A stretch of DNA of 64,000 nucleotides, taken from Chloroflexota bacterium (GTDB lineage: Bacteria > Chloroflexota > Dehalococcoidia > Lucifugimonadales > GCA-2722455). Below the pieces are notes generated by a model that had not been told where the DNA came from, did not search any database, and saw only the letters and a program-made list of their open reading frames with translations. Made by a program: the position numbers and the translations under genes. The stretch is from positions 40,500 to 104,499 of the forward strand of contig PBMB01000015.1 in the NCBI GenBank assembly GCA_002722455.1, given 5' to 3'. Shown piece by piece: positions 51,829 to 59,994 of the stretch (its first letter is position 1; the number at the start of each line of letters is the position of its first letter).

Positions 51829-52092
51829 TTATTCTGTATCTTGTGATTTAACAATATCTTCAAACTTAATTTCTTGTAGCGTTTTTTGATTCCAATGACG
51901 TCTTGCATTGCCACACATAAAACACGAACAAGATTTCATATGATCTCTTAAAGTTTTTGCTTGTTTACGAGCTTCAATTAACTTTTCTTCCTTAGTGTAT
52001 TGCATAAACCACCATGAGGTTTGAGTTAATTTCCTATAAGCTTTCTCTTCTTTAAGATGATTTTGTTTTCTTCTCCAAGCACGATTTCTCAT
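51829..52092 (-). CDS. Small basic CxC-MC protein, 87 aa, hairpin leader
   Basis: Basic N-terminus (MRNRAWRRKQNHLKEEKAYR) and the C-terminal motif CSCFMCGNARRHWNQKTLQE, a Cys-x-Cys-x-x-Cys-x-N pattern seen in small conserved proteins of many bacteria and phages, probably zinc binding. The biochemical role is not known. It is preceded by the stem-loop at 52112-52135 and a CTGGAG site. Confidence 0.75.
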   Translation of the reverse strand: MRNRAWRRKQNHLKEEKAYRKLTQTSWWFMQYTKEEKLIEARKQAKTLRDHMKSCSCFMCGNARRHWNQKTLQEIKFEDIVKSQDTE

Positions 52093-52111
52093 ATATATTC
52101 TCCAGTTTACC

Positions 52112-52135
52112 GCCCGTAGCTGGGTTGCTACAGGC
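52112..52135 (-). promoter_or_regulatory. Stable 9-bp leader hairpin of the CxC-MC gene
   Basis: On the minus strand GCCTGTAGC pairs with GCTACGGGC around the loop AACCCA. One pair is U-G on the minus-strand RNA but a C-A mismatch on the plus strand, which supports minus-strand function. It ends 20 nt before the ATG. Confidence 0.6.
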
Positions 52136-52315
52136 TTTTATATGAGAAAAATATTCTTAATATTCATTGTTATTCCTTACTTCTTTAACTTGCTTTAGAT
52201 TATATGTTTTTTTTTGCTTTTTATCAAGCTTTATTTTTTGTTTTTATCTTAAAAAAATACTTGTTTTTCATTATTTGTTACTTTATAATAAATAAATATT
52301 TAATTTGGAGATTTT

Positions 52316-52663
52316 ATGTCTAATATTGATAAAGATACCTTCGACAGATTTTTACGTGATGTCGGTGAAGAAAATGCTGAAATGATTCTAGATTTATTTA
52401 TTGAAGAAATGAGAGAGTATGAAAATTCTTTGAAAGAAGCTGCAAGCCTTAGTAGCATTAAAGATATAATGCATAAACTAAAAAGTAGTGCTTTAAGTAT
52501 GGGAGCCTCTACTGTTGCAAATTTAGCTATTGAAATTGAGAATCTTGCTCGAAATGATGATTCTAAATCTTTTGATTTACTTCCTGATTTATATGAGGCT
52601 TTTCAAATTACCATTAGTTTCTTCAATGATTATAAAAAAAACTTAAGTAAAAAAGCCCCTTGA
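52316..52663 (+). CDS. Hpt phosphotransfer protein
   Basis: 115 residues, the size of a free Hpt domain. IMHKLKSSALSMGASTVANL carries the phospho-accepting His53 in the HxxKxSA motif. The other helices (EMILDLFIEEMREYENSLKE) fit the four-helix bundle. It would relay phosphate between a hybrid histidine kinase and a response regulator. Neither kinase nor a typical regulator is in the window; the only receiver, at 12783, lacks its Asp. Convergent with the acidic-repeat gene. Confidence 0.9.
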   Translation: MSNIDKDTFDRFLRDVGEENAEMILDLFIEEMREYENSLKEAASLSSIKDIMHKLKSSALSMGASTVANLAIEIENLARNDDSKSFDLLPDLYEAFQITISFFNDYKKNLSKKAP

Positions 52664-52676
52664 AGGGGCTTTTTTA
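52650..52676. terminator. Bidirectional terminator
   Basis: AAAAGCCCCTT and AAGGGGCTTTT form a GC-rich stem with A and T runs on both sides, between the Hpt gene and the minus-strand gene. Confidence 0.9.
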
Positions 52677-54446
52677 ATCTTCATTTTTTAAAATATCATT
52701 TATGATATCGGATGGTTTTTCTTTAAACTCTTCATCTTTTTTGATTTTTTTCTCTGGTTTTATATCTAAATCTTCCAAATCAAAATCTTCAAACTCTAAT
52801 TCTTCTGTATCAAATTCTGAGTCGTCTATTTCTTCAAGCTCACCTAATTCATTTTCAAACTCTAAATCATCAAACTCTAAATCAGGTTCTTTTTCAGTTT
52901 CAACTTCTTCTATGTTTTCATTTAATAGATCGTCCAAATCGTCAAATTCGTCCAAATCATTTATGTCTGGTAAATTTTCATCTTCAAGTTTTAGTTCTTC
53001 TAAATCGGAATCTTCTTCAAAACTTAAATCTTCGAATTCAAGATCATCTTCAACAGATTCTTCTTTTTTATCAGCTTTGTTTGCCTCCTGAATATCTTCT
53101 TCGAAGTCTATATCGAAATCATTTTCAGTAGTTTTTTTTGATTTTTCTTTTACTTCCTCTAACTCAACAACATTTTCTTCTATTTCTATAACTTCTTCTT
53201 GAACTTCTGTTGTTTTTTCGAATTCTGAAACTTCCTCTTGAGCCTCTGTTGTTTCTTCGACTTTTACAACTTCTTCTTGAACCTCTGTTGTTTCTTCGAC
53301 TTCTACAACTTCTTCTTTAACTTCTGTTGTCTCTTCAATTTCTACAACTTCTTCTTGAATTTCTGTTGCCTCTTCGACTTCTAAAACTTCTTCTTGAACC
53401 TCTGTTTTTTCTTCGACTTCTACAACTTCTTCTTGAACTTCTGTTGCCTCTTCGACTTCTAAAACTTCTTCTTGAACCTCTGTTGTTTCTTCGACTTCTA
53501 CAACTTCTTCTTCTTGAATTTCTGTTGTCTCTTCAACTTCTGTAACTTCTTCATTAACTTCTATTGTTTTTTCGATCTCTACAACTTCTTCCTTAGTTTC
53601 TATTGTATCTTCGACTTCTAAAACTTCTTCGTTAATTTCTATTGTCTTTTCAACATCTTTAACTTCTTCAGCAATTTCTTCAACAATGATTTTTTTGTTA
53701 ATTTCTTTTTCTTGAACAACTTTTTCAATATTTTCCTTAGCTTCATCTTTTAATTCCTTTTCAATTCTTCTTTTTTCTTTTTCTTTCTTTACCTTTTCTG
53801 CTATTTCTTTTTCACGCTTTTTCTTTATTGCTTCACGTTTTTTTATTCTTTCTCTTCTTTCTTTCGCTTTTTGTTTTTTCTCAGCGATATCTAATTCTTC
53901 TTGTTTTTTCTTTTCTTTCGCTTTTATTTTTTCTTTTAATTCCTTTCTTTTTTCTTCTTTTTCTTCGTCTTCATCTATTTTTGTTTCTTCTTCAATTACT
54001 TTATATTCTGGGTGAATTTTTCCCCTTATGAAATAAGAAAGTAAGCCACCAAATAAAGCAACACTTATTATGTTTATTAAGAAACCACGTTGAACAATTG
54101 AGAACAATAATGCCAGCATTTCTAATGAAATTATTATATGCGGAAAATATTCTAATTCTTTTTCTATATATTTTTCTTTAAATTTGTTTGCGATTGAATA
54201 TTCAAAATCGTCAAGACCTTTAACCAAATCACTAAAAAAGACCGCAAAAACACAAAGAAAACCAAAAAATATTACGTCTACGAATATTTCAAGTGGTGTC
54301 AATTTAACTATCATTAAGAATAGCAGTAATGACATTAGACCTTTTGCTATTTTTTCGTTTCCAAAAAAATTTTCTATCAATTTTTCTTCAAAAATTTTAT
54401 AATTAATTATTATTTTATCTTTTATATCGTTAAATGAAAAACTCAT
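52674..54446 (-). CDS. Large acidic repeat protein with N-terminal membrane domain, 590 aa
   Basis: Residues about 35-145 hold four hydrophobic segments (LMSLLLFLMIVKLTPLEIF, VIFFGFLCVFAVFF, IIISLEMLALLFSIVQ, NIISVALFGGLLSYFI). Residues about 150-260 are a Lys/Glu coiled coil. Residues about 270-430 are an array of about twelve 13-14 residue repeats of the type EVVEVEETTEVQEE. The last 150 are strongly acidic (DLEFEDLSFEEDSDLEELK). The repeats are highly alike at DNA level, so copy number can change. The product is probably an inner-membrane protein with a long cytoplasmic acidic tail. Confidence 0.8.
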   Translation of the reverse strand: MSFSFNDIKDKIIINYKIFEEKLIENFFGNEKIAKGLMSLLLFLMIVKLTPLEIFVDVIFFGFLCVFAVFFSDLVKGLDDFEYSIANKFKEKYIEKELEYFPHIIISLEMLALLFSIVQRGFLINIISVALFGGLLSYFIRGKIHPEYKVIEEETKIDEDEEKEEKRKELKEKIKAKEKKKQEELDIAEKKQKAKERRERIKKREAIKKKREKEIAEKVKKEKEKRRIEKELKDEAKENIEKVVQEKEINKKIIVEEIAEEVKDVEKTIEINEEVLEVEDTIETKEEVVEIEKTIEVNEEVTEVEETTEIQEEEVVEVEETTEVQEEVLEVEEATEVQEEVVEVEEKTEVQEEVLEVEEATEIQEEVVEIEETTEVKEEVVEVEETTEVQEEVVKVEETTEAQEEVSEFEKTTEVQEEVIEIEENVVELEEVKEKSKKTTENDFDIDFEEDIQEANKADKKEESVEDDLEFEDLSFEEDSDLEELKLEDENLPDINDLDEFDDLDDLLNENIEEVETEKEPDLEFDDLEFENELGELEEIDDSEFDTEELEFEDFDLEDLDIKPEKKIKKDEEFKEKPSDIINDILKNED

Positions 54447-54560
54447 TTTTAAGTACTCCCTTACTTTTCAAACTATAATATTATTATATCAAAATAATAT
54501 CATTTTTAAAGAAAGTATTTACTTTAAATTGTTTTTATTTATTGATTTTTATTTGTAAAT

Positions 54561-54590
54561 AAAAAAAGTGCTCACCCAGAGCACTTTATT
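54561..54590 (-). terminator. Terminator after the 149-aa gene
   Basis: AAAGTGCTC and GAGCACTTT form the stem around ACCCA, with a T run on the minus strand. Confidence 0.85.
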
Positions 54591-54602
54591 TATTTCCTTA
54601 TT

Positions 54603-55052
54603 TTAAGTTGTTTTATTTATTTCTTTTTCTAGTCTTTCTATCTTTTTTAATGACCTTAAAAATATTCCTAAGCCACCGAACGCCAATATAAATATCATTA
54701 TCAAATCAAATGAGTTCATTGTATTTAACCTCAATGTCACACTTGATATCACACCAAATAACATTCCTGCTAGTGAAGTTAATGTTAGCAACCAAGCGAA
54801 TATTGACTTTCCGTTATAAAATATCCATATTATACCTATTATTAATGGTATTAAAATCATTCCTGTCGTTAATCCAAAGGATACATTACTTCCTGCCCCA
54901 CCAAATCTATATAAATTTGTTCCTAAACCAAATGTGCTACTAACTGTTATTTTTGATAATAACATATATAAACCAACACCACACATTATAAGACCAACGA
55001 AAAAATCTCTAATTCCACCTTCTGTACCACCAGCACCTTTTATTTTTTTCAT
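54603..55052 (-). CDS. Small conserved-type membrane protein, 149 aa
   Basis: A Gly-rich N-terminus (KGAGGTEGGIRDFFVG) and four membrane spans (VGLIMCGVGLYMLLSKI, GMILIPLIIGIIWIFY, FAWLLTLTSLAGMLFGV, LIMIFILAFGGLGIFL). The pattern IRDFFVGLIMCGVGLYMLLS, then GLTTGMILIPLIIG, resembles an uncharacterised bacterial inner-membrane family. It lies upstream of the acidic-repeat gene on the same strand. Confidence 0.75.
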   Translation of the reverse strand: MKKIKGAGGTEGGIRDFFVGLIMCGVGLYMLLSKITVSSTFGLGTNLYRFGGAGSNVSFGLTTGMILIPLIIGIIWIFYNGKSIFAWLLTLTSLAGMLFGVISSVTLRLNTMNSFDLIMIFILAFGGLGIFLRSLKKIERLEKEINKTT

Positions 55053-55116
55053 TTTAAATTTCCTTTTGTTTTTCTACAATAATTATTAAAACACATTTTT
55101 TATTATTTAAAAGAAA

Positions 55117-55142
55117 AAGAAGGAGAATACTCCTTCTTTTAT
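55117..55142 (-). terminator. Terminator after the 680-aa exported repeat protein
   Basis: AAGAAGGAG and CTCCTTCTT around AATA, flanked by A and T runs. Confidence 0.85.
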
Positions 55143-55157
55143 TTTTGTATCTTCTTA

Positions 55158-57200
55158 TTAATACTGTTCTTCTGTAATTTTGTAGTATTCTACTTGACCT
55201 TGAGAATAGTTAAAGAATGAGATTTGTCCAGTAGGGAAGGAACCGTTGACATCAATTACTTTTGAATCTTCAATATAGATTTTCACGTTTGTTGGTGTAT
55301 ATCTAATTTCAAAGTTGTAGTAATTGTCATGATTCCAACCATAGTCACCATGTTTCGTTTGTAAAATTTGATAACCTGTCCTGCTTTGATCCATATTCCA
55401 GTTTATTGCACCTTTATTTGTTACTTTTGCAAAATTATGACCTTCTTTTTCAGAAGAATTTGCATTAGCACCATTTTTCCAAGACCATAAATAGAATGTA
55501 TTGCTATTTTGCTTACCAAGAGCCATACCAATCCAATCATTATCTTGAGCCGCAGATCTTACTCTCATTCTACCACGTATAACTGTGTTACCGTAAGTTG
55601 TTGCTGCAGAATCAAAAAATGTTGGTGCGCCATTAATTGACTGGTATACATAAGAACCATCATTTGATACTGACCAATTACCAGCACTTGTTGAATCATT
55701 TGTATACCAATCATTTAAGTCAATTTTTGTTCCGTAAACAGTTCTTGTTTCTGTTGATTCTCTGTATTCAATTTCACCATCTGCATAACGATATTCATTA
55801 GTCTCTGGACGATATTGCTCACCCGAACATTCACGACTTTCGTATTTTTTACGTTCTTGAGCTACTGATTCATCTCTGTTATAATTAGAAGCATCAGGAA
55901 TCCAAGATTCATATCTGTCAAACTCCCAATTTGTACACGAAACTTCACCAGTATTTACCCAGTATTCCAATTTACCTTGAACTGTTCTGTATTCTGTAAC
56001 AACAGTTGTATCTGTTTTTTGATTACCTAACTGTCTTACTTCGCCAGTTGCAGGTCTTATTTCTTGTTCAATGATCTTTCTTTCTTTTTTAACTTCTCTG
56101 CTTTGATTAACCGTTGTATTTTCATAAACAGTTGAGGCATCTGGGTTCCAATCTTGGAACACTTCTGTTACTGCCCAGTCTTGAACTACATAAGGATCAG
56201 TTGATTCCCAATAAGCTATTGCTCCTAATACATTTTGAGATTCATTTGTAAAACGTTCTTCTGTTTTTTGAGAACCAACATTTCTAATTTCACCTGTCGC
56301 TGGACGAATTTCTTGTGATTGTGTTATTTTTGTTTCTCGTTTTGTTCTTGTTTGTTCAAATGTTTCATTTTCATATTTTGTGCTTTGATCTGGTGTCCAG
56401 ACATAACCTAAATAGGAGGTATCAACAGTCCAATCTTGAATTAATAAATCAGTTGTCGCCTCCCAATATTCACCAGAACCATATATTTCTCTTGAATCAG
56501 TAACATTATTATCATATTCAGTTTGTGGAGAACCTGAATCTCTTATTTCACCTGTTTTTGTTCTTTCCTCTCTGTCTTGTCTTTCTCTTTCTTTATTAAC
56601 TATTCTTGTTTGAGTAATTAATTCATTTTCAAGCACAGTACTTAAATCAGGACTCCAATCTTGAACAATATTAACAACTTCCCATTCTGTGTATTCTGGT
56701 GAGGTTGGCAGCCAATTTTCTGCTTCTACTATTATAGGTTTCATATATTCTTCATATAATCCATCTGTTATTTTTAGAGTTAAGAATATATCACCGTCAT
56801 AATTTGGAACTATAAATTCTACTCCTTCACTATCATTCTTTATATAGTTTAAAGATAAGTTCGAACTCCAAAAACCATTAATATTGTTTTCTCCTGTAAC
56901 TCTATTTGCGACATTTGATTCCACTGTAATAGTATCTTTATTTTCTGCTTCTATGTTTAGAGAAGATTTCATTATATTTCCTGAATCTTTATCACCTGTA
57001 GATTCATTTAAAATAGAAGCTGGCACACCTTGATCTGGTGAGGGTAAATTTGAAACTGGTTTATGAGAATAATTGCTTTCACTTTTTTTTACAATAACAC
57101 TAAAATCATTTGCTATTGAATAGCCTGACGATAACATTATTGCACATGAAATTGCTATATTTAGTCTAGTCCTTTTCATATTAAATCCTTTTTTTATCAT
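55158..57200 (-). CDS. Exported modular repeat protein with thrombospondin-C-like domain (4 modules)
   Basis: 680 residues. The signal peptide begins MKRTRLNIAISCAIMLSSGY. The N-terminal domain has DFSVIVKKSESNYSHKPVS, then an Ig-like part (VPNYDGDIFLTLKITDGLYE). Four modules of about 80 residues follow, each built on Y-W-x-x-T, (V/I)QDW, W-x-P-D-x-S-x-Y-E-N, Q-(T/S)-R, RPATGE(I/Y)R and a GSQKTE end. The C-terminal 190 residues (GNWSVSNDGSYVYQSINGAP, then DNDWIGMALGKQNSNTFYLW) match the jelly-roll of thrombospondin C-termini. It is likely secreted or surface exposed and adhesive. Paralogs lie upstream at 57339 and 59995. Confidence 0.85.
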   Translation of the reverse strand: MIKKGFNMKRTRLNIAISCAIMLSSGYSIANDFSVIVKKSESNYSHKPVSNLPSPDQGVPASILNESTGDKDSGNIMKSSLNIEAENKDTITVESNVANRVTGENNINGFWSSNLSLNYIKNDSEGVEFIVPNYDGDIFLTLKITDGLYEEYMKPIIVEAENWLPTSPEYTEWEVVNIVQDWSPDLSTVLENELITQTRIVNKERERQDREERTKTGEIRDSGSPQTEYDNNVTDSREIYGSGEYWEATTDLLIQDWTVDTSYLGYVWTPDQSTKYENETFEQTRTKRETKITQSQEIRPATGEIRNVGSQKTEERFTNESQNVLGAIAYWESTDPYVVQDWAVTEVFQDWNPDASTVYENTTVNQSREVKKERKIIEQEIRPATGEVRQLGNQKTDTTVVTEYRTVQGKLEYWVNTGEVSCTNWEFDRYESWIPDASNYNRDESVAQERKKYESRECSGEQYRPETNEYRYADGEIEYRESTETRTVYGTKIDLNDWYTNDSTSAGNWSVSNDGSYVYQSINGAPTFFDSAATTYGNTVIRGRMRVRSAAQDNDWIGMALGKQNSNTFYLWSWKNGANANSSEKEGHNFAKVTNKGAINWNMDQSRTGYQILQTKHGDYGWNHDNYYNFEIRYTPTNVKIYIEDSKVIDVNGSFPTGQISFFNYSQGQVEYYKITEEQY

Positions 57201-57302
57201 ATAATAATATTATTATCATTATTTTAACTTTTGCAAAAAAATACAAAAAATTTATAAAAATACGGTTATTTCTTTTTTTTGTTTTTTCTAATAAGTAATA
57301 AA

Positions 57303-57331
57303 AAAAAAGAAACTATGTTTCTTTTTTTTAT
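57303..57331 (-). terminator. Terminator after the 843-aa repeat protein gene
   Basis: AAAAGAAAC, loop TAT and GTTTCTTTT, with A and T runs on both sides. Confidence 0.75.
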
Positions 57332-57338
57332 TTTTTGT

Positions 57339-59870
57339 TTAATCTAGAGTTTCTTCTACTACTTTATAGTATTCAACCTTACTTTGTGAGTTATTATAGA
57401 AACCAATCTTACCAGTATCAAAGCTTCCAGAAGATTCAAGAACTTTTGTTCCTTCAACCCAAATTTCCACTTTTGTTGGTGTATAAACGACTTCAAAGTT
57501 ATAATATGTTTCATATTCCCAACCAATTGAATTGCTTATATTTGTATCAAGAACTTCATATCCGTCTGAGTCTATATCCATTAACCACGTAACTTTATTC
57601 ACACCGCCTGTAACTTTTCCTAAATAATGACCTTCATATGAAGTTCCACCATGTATTGATTGATTAGATCTCTTCCAAGCCCATATAATGAAGTTATTTG
57701 CGTCTGTTTTACCTAATACCATACCTACGAAATCATCATCGCCATCATTACCAACTTTGATAACACCACTAATTTTAACATTACCATAGGTATCAGCAGC
57801 AGACTCAAACACTGTTGGATTACCATTTATTGTTTGATTAACATAAGTTCCGTCGTCAGACACAGACCAATTACCTCTTGTATCATTCGTAAACCAGTCA
57901 TTTAAATCAATTTTTGAACCATAAGTTATTCTAGATTCTTGAATAGTTCTAGATTCAGTTTCAGCCGTTGCATAACGATAATCATTTGTCGCTGGTCTAT
58001 GTTGTTGACCCGAACATTCTCTTGTCTCAAATTTGTCACGAGTTTGTGAAACTGATTCAGTTCTCTCGTACTCCGCAGCACTTGGTGTCCATACTGTATT
58101 GTTTGAGAACACCCAAGATGTACAGCTTGAAGAACCTGTATTAACCCAATATTCTTGATCACCTTTCACTGTTCGATATTCAGTTGTTATACTTACGTCT
58201 GTTTTATTAGAACTTGTGAATCTATATTCACCTGTTGCTGGACGATATTCTCTATTTCTAATTGTTCTAATTCGTTTAACTTCTTTTTGTTGGTTTACAT
58301 CGACATTTTCATAATAAGAAGCAGAAGAAGGAATCCAACTACTTGGATAAGAGCTGTCTATAACCCAATCAGACACAACATATGGTTCAGCATTCTCCCA
58401 GTATTCAAGATCACCATTCACAGTTCTATTTTCTGTTGAGAATCTTTCAGAAGATATTTGATTTCCTGTATCTCTATACTCATCTGTTGCTGGACGGTAT
58501 TCTTGATTTATAACAATTTTAGTTTCTCTTCTTTCTCTTGTTTGTGGAACACTTTCATTTTCATATTTTGAAGAAACGTCTGGTGTCCATACATAATTAG
58601 AGTAAGAAGAATCAGTTGCCCAGTCTTGAACTATTCTTTGACTTGTTACTTCCCAATAAGGTTTTGAACCTGATACTGTCTGAGAATCATTTCCAAAACG
58701 TTCTTCTTCTATTTCTATGCCAATATTTCTGTATTCGTCTGTTGCTGGACGGTATTCTCTTTCTTGTGTTCTTTTTGTTTCTCTATATTCTTTTGTTTGT
58801 GGAACGTTTTCGTTTTCAAAATATAAAGACTCAGAAGGTGTCCAAGAAGACATATAAGAATTATCCCTTGTCCAATCTTGTATAACAAGTATATCCGCAG
58901 ATTCCCAGTAAGGTTTTAAGCCTAACACTGTTCTTGTGTCATCGTTAAAACGTTCTTCTAGTTTTTCAGAACCTATATTTCTATATTCATCTGTCGCTGG
59001 ACGATATTCTCTTTCTTGTGTTTTCTTTGTCTCTCTATATTCTTTTGTTTGTGGAACGTTTTCGTTTTCAAAGTATAAAGACTCAGAAGGTATCCAAGAA
59101 GAAACATAAGAACTGTCCCTTGTCCAATCTTGTATAACAAGTATATCCGTAGATTCCCAGTATGATTTTGTTCCAAAAGAAATTCTTGTTTCTAAATAAT
59201 CGTCATCTGTTTCTTCTTGCTTAGAACCTATATTTCTTAAAGAACCTGTTGCTGGGCGTAATTCTTGTTCTTGCTTATCTCTTGTTCTTTTTATTGTTCT
59301 TGATTGATTTATTGATTCATTTTCAAAATACGAATCTAATGAAGGAGACCAATCTTCTACAACACTATCAAATTTCCATTCTGTATAACTTGGTGTTGTT
59401 GAAATCCAATGTTCATTTTCTATTACAATTGCTTTTAATGATTTACTATTTGAGCCGTCTGATAAATTTAAGGTTAATAAAATATCACCATCATAATTTG
59501 GGGCAATAAAAGAAAACCCATTTTTATCATTAGAGCTAGAGTTTAATGATAAATTTGAAACCCAGTTTCCTTTTAACTCTAATTCTTGAAAGCTTCTGTC
59601 TTTTATGTCTGTTGAAATGTTTATTAAATGCCCTGATTCAGATTTTATTGAAAGATTTTCTAAGAAAAGATCTCCTGAATCTCTTGAATTTGTATTTTCA
59701 TTTTCTACTATTGCATTTGCACCATCTTTTTCTGGCAAAAGAGAAGCCGTTTCGTGTCTGTATAGATTATGTTCTTTCCCTATCACTACTGTGTAATATT
59801 CTGTTGCTGTTGCATACATTGAGAAAGACAATGATGATAAAATCGCAATATTTAAGTTTTTCCTTTTCAT
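57339..59870 (-). CDS. Exported modular repeat protein with thrombospondin-C-like domain (6 modules)
   Basis: 843 residues, the longest paralog. The signal peptide ends near MYATATEYY. The N-terminal and Ig-like parts are more divergent than in the other two copies. Six modules are present; two neighbours (KSYWESTDILVIQDW and KPYWESADILVIQDW) are nearly identical, indicating recent duplication. The last module is the Cys-containing type shared by all three proteins (SSCTSWVFSN, ESRECSGQ-like). The C-terminal jelly-roll is complete (DDDFVGMVLGKTDANNFIIW). Confidence 0.85.
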   Translation of the reverse strand: MKRKNLNIAILSSLSFSMYATATEYYTVVIGKEHNLYRHETASLLPEKDGANAIVENENTNSRDSGDLFLENLSIKSESGHLINISTDIKDRSFQELELKGNWVSNLSLNSSSNDKNGFSFIAPNYDGDILLTLNLSDGSNSKSLKAIVIENEHWISTTPSYTEWKFDSVVEDWSPSLDSYFENESINQSRTIKRTRDKQEQELRPATGSLRNIGSKQEETDDDYLETRISFGTKSYWESTDILVIQDWTRDSSYVSSWIPSESLYFENENVPQTKEYRETKKTQEREYRPATDEYRNIGSEKLEERFNDDTRTVLGLKPYWESADILVIQDWTRDNSYMSSWTPSESLYFENENVPQTKEYRETKRTQEREYRPATDEYRNIGIEIEEERFGNDSQTVSGSKPYWEVTSQRIVQDWATDSSYSNYVWTPDVSSKYENESVPQTRERRETKIVINQEYRPATDEYRDTGNQISSERFSTENRTVNGDLEYWENAEPYVVSDWVIDSSYPSSWIPSSASYYENVDVNQQKEVKRIRTIRNREYRPATGEYRFTSSNKTDVSITTEYRTVKGDQEYWVNTGSSSCTSWVFSNNTVWTPSAAEYERTESVSQTRDKFETRECSGQQHRPATNDYRYATAETESRTIQESRITYGSKIDLNDWFTNDTRGNWSVSDDGTYVNQTINGNPTVFESAADTYGNVKISGVIKVGNDGDDDFVGMVLGKTDANNFIIWAWKRSNQSIHGGTSYEGHYLGKVTGGVNKVTWLMDIDSDGYEVLDTNISNSIGWEYETYYNFEVVYTPTKVEIWVEGTKVLESSGSFDTGKIGFYNNSQSKVEYYKVVEETLD

Positions 59871-59952
59871 CCCTAAAAGTCCTTTTAAAAAAATATATGT
59901 GTCCTAGTATAATACTCTACCACTTATATCTATTTAATCAAATTATTTCGAT

Positions 59953-59980
59953 AAAAAAAGAAGCCTATCGACTTCTTTTT
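59953..59980 (-). terminator. Weak terminator after the 589-aa repeat protein gene
   Basis: AAAAGAAG and CTTCTTTT around an 8-nt loop. Mostly A-T, so strength is uncertain. Confidence 0.55.
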
Positions 59981-59994
59981 ATTTTTTTTATATT

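Noticed and set aside
52702..53545. Plus-strand ORFs rich in Ser or Leu opposite the acidic repeat gene
   Set aside because: They are antisense shadows of the Glu-rich repeats (GAA/GAG read as TTC/CTC); no ribosome site and no independent composition.
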